From the NCBI GenBank assembly GCA_950295325.1, contig OX485804.1, positions 60,172,533-60,232,532 of the forward strand: DNA of 60,000 bases, given 5' to 3'. Below are positions 58,770 through 60,000 of the stretch, piece by piece. This stretch comes from Polytrichum commune (Eukaryota > Streptophyta > Polytrichopsida > Polytrichales > Polytrichaceae). The translations under genes were made by a program, and so were the position numbers. Under the pieces are notes generated by a model. That model worked only from the letters and a program-made list of their open reading frames with translations, was not told the origin of the DNA and ran no database searches. Each line of letters opens with the position of its first letter. The first letter of the stretch is position 1.

Positions 58770-59900
58770 CTGCTTCACATTTCAAGTACATTCATATGCA
58801 AGTCCCCCTTTGAGAGCTCAAAAGATTCAGAGAAAAAGAGATGACTCCTATGCTGCCACTGGCGTGAATTATGGTGTTGCTCCATCTTCGAGTTGGTCTA
58901 AGTCTATACGTAATCCTGAAATGGGCATCACTAGAATTTGAGGGCCCCCAAAGACTACTGCCTCCTTTTCAAGGGTGAACACCTTGCACAGGAGAGGACA
59001 AGCTGGCCCGCACCTAATCTCACCCCAAGGGCCAGTCTCTAGGTTCTCACATGGTTGTTAGAAAGATCCCAGTTCACCCACATACCCCCACTATAATTGG
59101 GTGGACCATAGGCGGTAGGTGCACTTGGAATTTGCGCTTTCAACTTTAGAGCTTGAATGTTTTCCCAGGCTTAAAACACTTAGATTACGCCTCATTGGAT
59201 CCCATGTGGGACAAATACAACAAGCTCTTGGTCCTTTTTGACAAGCTTTCGGTCAAAATCCTAAGCTACCTCATGGAGGGCGCTTAGGACTGTAAAGAGT
59301 TCAAGCTCTCGTTTTGTGGGGCCTTAAGCCAATGGGCTTCCAAGCATCCTTTGGCTTGACATGAAACCTCCTTTGTTAAGTACCATTCGCCCCTTGATAT
59401 CTCACTTTGAGCATGGCCACTTTACAATAGCTCAAACTCTTCAGAGCTTGAGGATTGGTCAAGCTCTCTACTATTTGAGCTTTGTATGAAAGCTTGTGAA
59501 ATCCAAGTATCAAACGCCTACACGATTGCAATTCTGAACGCTCAACTCAAGCTCTAGTGTAAAAGGATTGCTCATGCCTAAGATTGTCACTCTGACTGAA
59601 CGTTTTGAACCTGCATCACCATGTTTACTAAGTCTGATCAATGACAGAAACTACTCTGGCAATCTGATTTAGTGTGGCCCACACTATTCCTCATCAACCC
59701 ACATTGATTATCTTTTGCAATCACTGGGTGGCAAAATAGAGAGGGTGTCATATAACACTTGGTGCTACATGACAAGTCATGAAGACCACTCTAACAAACA
59801 TGACACACCAATTTTAATGCCACATGAAATCAGATGTTGAGTGTACACTTTCACAGCCAAAACTTGGTCAGGAGTACAGGGTATTTTTGAGGATGCTTAC
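58770..59900 (-). other. Intron of the minus-strand gene
   Basis: A 1131-bp interval bounded on the minus strand by GTAAGC at 59900 and an AG at 58770. It contains dispersed repeat DR8 (58887-59140) and, near 59665-59700, a GTGTGGCCCACAC motif like those in DR4. A plus-strand frame at 58618-58941 overlapping the exon is a shadow. Confidence 0.7.
58887..59140 (+). repeat. Dispersed repeat DR8, copy 3, intronic
   Basis: The most complete copy: GAGTTGGTCTAAGTCTATAC, GTAATCCTGAAATGGGCATC, GGACAAGCTGGCCCGCACC, CCCAAGGGCCAGTCTCTAGG, CCCCCACTATAATTGGG. It relates to 29075-29290 and 29869-29985. Confidence 0.65.
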
Positions 59901-59940
59901 CTCTGTTTGTGCCAACTTCTGCTGCTCCAAAACTTCTTTC
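59901..59940 (-). CDS. Penultimate 40-nt exon of the same gene
   Basis: On the minus strand this lies between an acceptor (ATGCCCAG) and a donor (GAG followed by GTAAGC). In the frame that continues cleanly into the last exon it encodes KEVLEQQKLAQTE, joined to VGETVARAEAK, extending the same helical character. The first base completes a codon begun in an upstream exon beyond the right edge of the window. The matching frame and canonical GT-AG sites support the exon; the gene start is outside the window. Confidence 0.7.
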
Positions 59941-60000
59941 CTGGGCATAAAAAGCACCATATCAGTTTTACAAAACCCCATATCTGTGAAGAAGGTTAGT

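Overview
This window looks like repeat-dense nuclear DNA of a land plant, most likely a flowering plant. The evidence is an AT-rich background, almost no long open reading frames, one spliced gene fragment with GT-AG introns, and many short non-autonomous DNA transposons with plant-type ends: PIF/Harbinger-like with TWA target duplications, hAT with 8-bp duplications, CACTA, and a Stowaway-type CTCCCTCCGTCCC element. I cannot name the species. No bacterial, organellar or viral gene was recognised, and no tRNA, rRNA or CRISPR array was seen.

Layout. 1-12.5 kb: old dispersed repeats, one Harbinger-type MITE (4.8 kb), a Stowaway (6.6 kb), a tiny TA-flanked inverted-repeat element (7.8 kb) and the decayed 3' part of a PIF/Harbinger transposase (9.5-9.9 kb). 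13-17.1 kb: two hAT elements with perfect 8-bp target duplications. The first holds a transposase C-terminal fragment; the second holds a frameshifted version plus about 1.5 kb of unrelated DNA. 17.1-25 kb: tandem repeats, then a cluster of Harbinger-type MITEs. One pair is inserted back to back at a single TTA. 25-32 kb: a CACTA-like element and low-information dispersed repeats. 32.4-36.1 kb: a broken MITE ending in a hairpin, a 2.3-kb purine-rich tract, and a 984-bp Harbinger-type element with a CACTA-MITE relic inside it. 37-41 kb: three more Harbinger-type MITEs and one copy of a different inverted-repeat family (called E here). 43.9-44.2 kb: two back-to-back perfect inverted repeats (24-bp and 50-bp arms). 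45-53.2 kb: two more family E copies, a three-copy 115-bp repeat, a CACTA MITE with perfect 3-bp duplication, and a scrambled array of about 200-bp units. 53.4-58.4 kb: mostly unique sequence and one more Harbinger-type MITE. 58.46 kb to the right edge: the last two exons of a host gene on the minus strand.

Working together. The Harbinger-type MITE families have ends that start GGGC or a close variant and sit at TWA targets, yet the only matching enzyme in the window is a dead fragment, so any mobilisation would need a source elsewhere. The two hAT elements likewise keep only the dimerisation end of a transposase. The single host gene lies at the edge, with a MITE ending about 100 bp beyond its stop codon.
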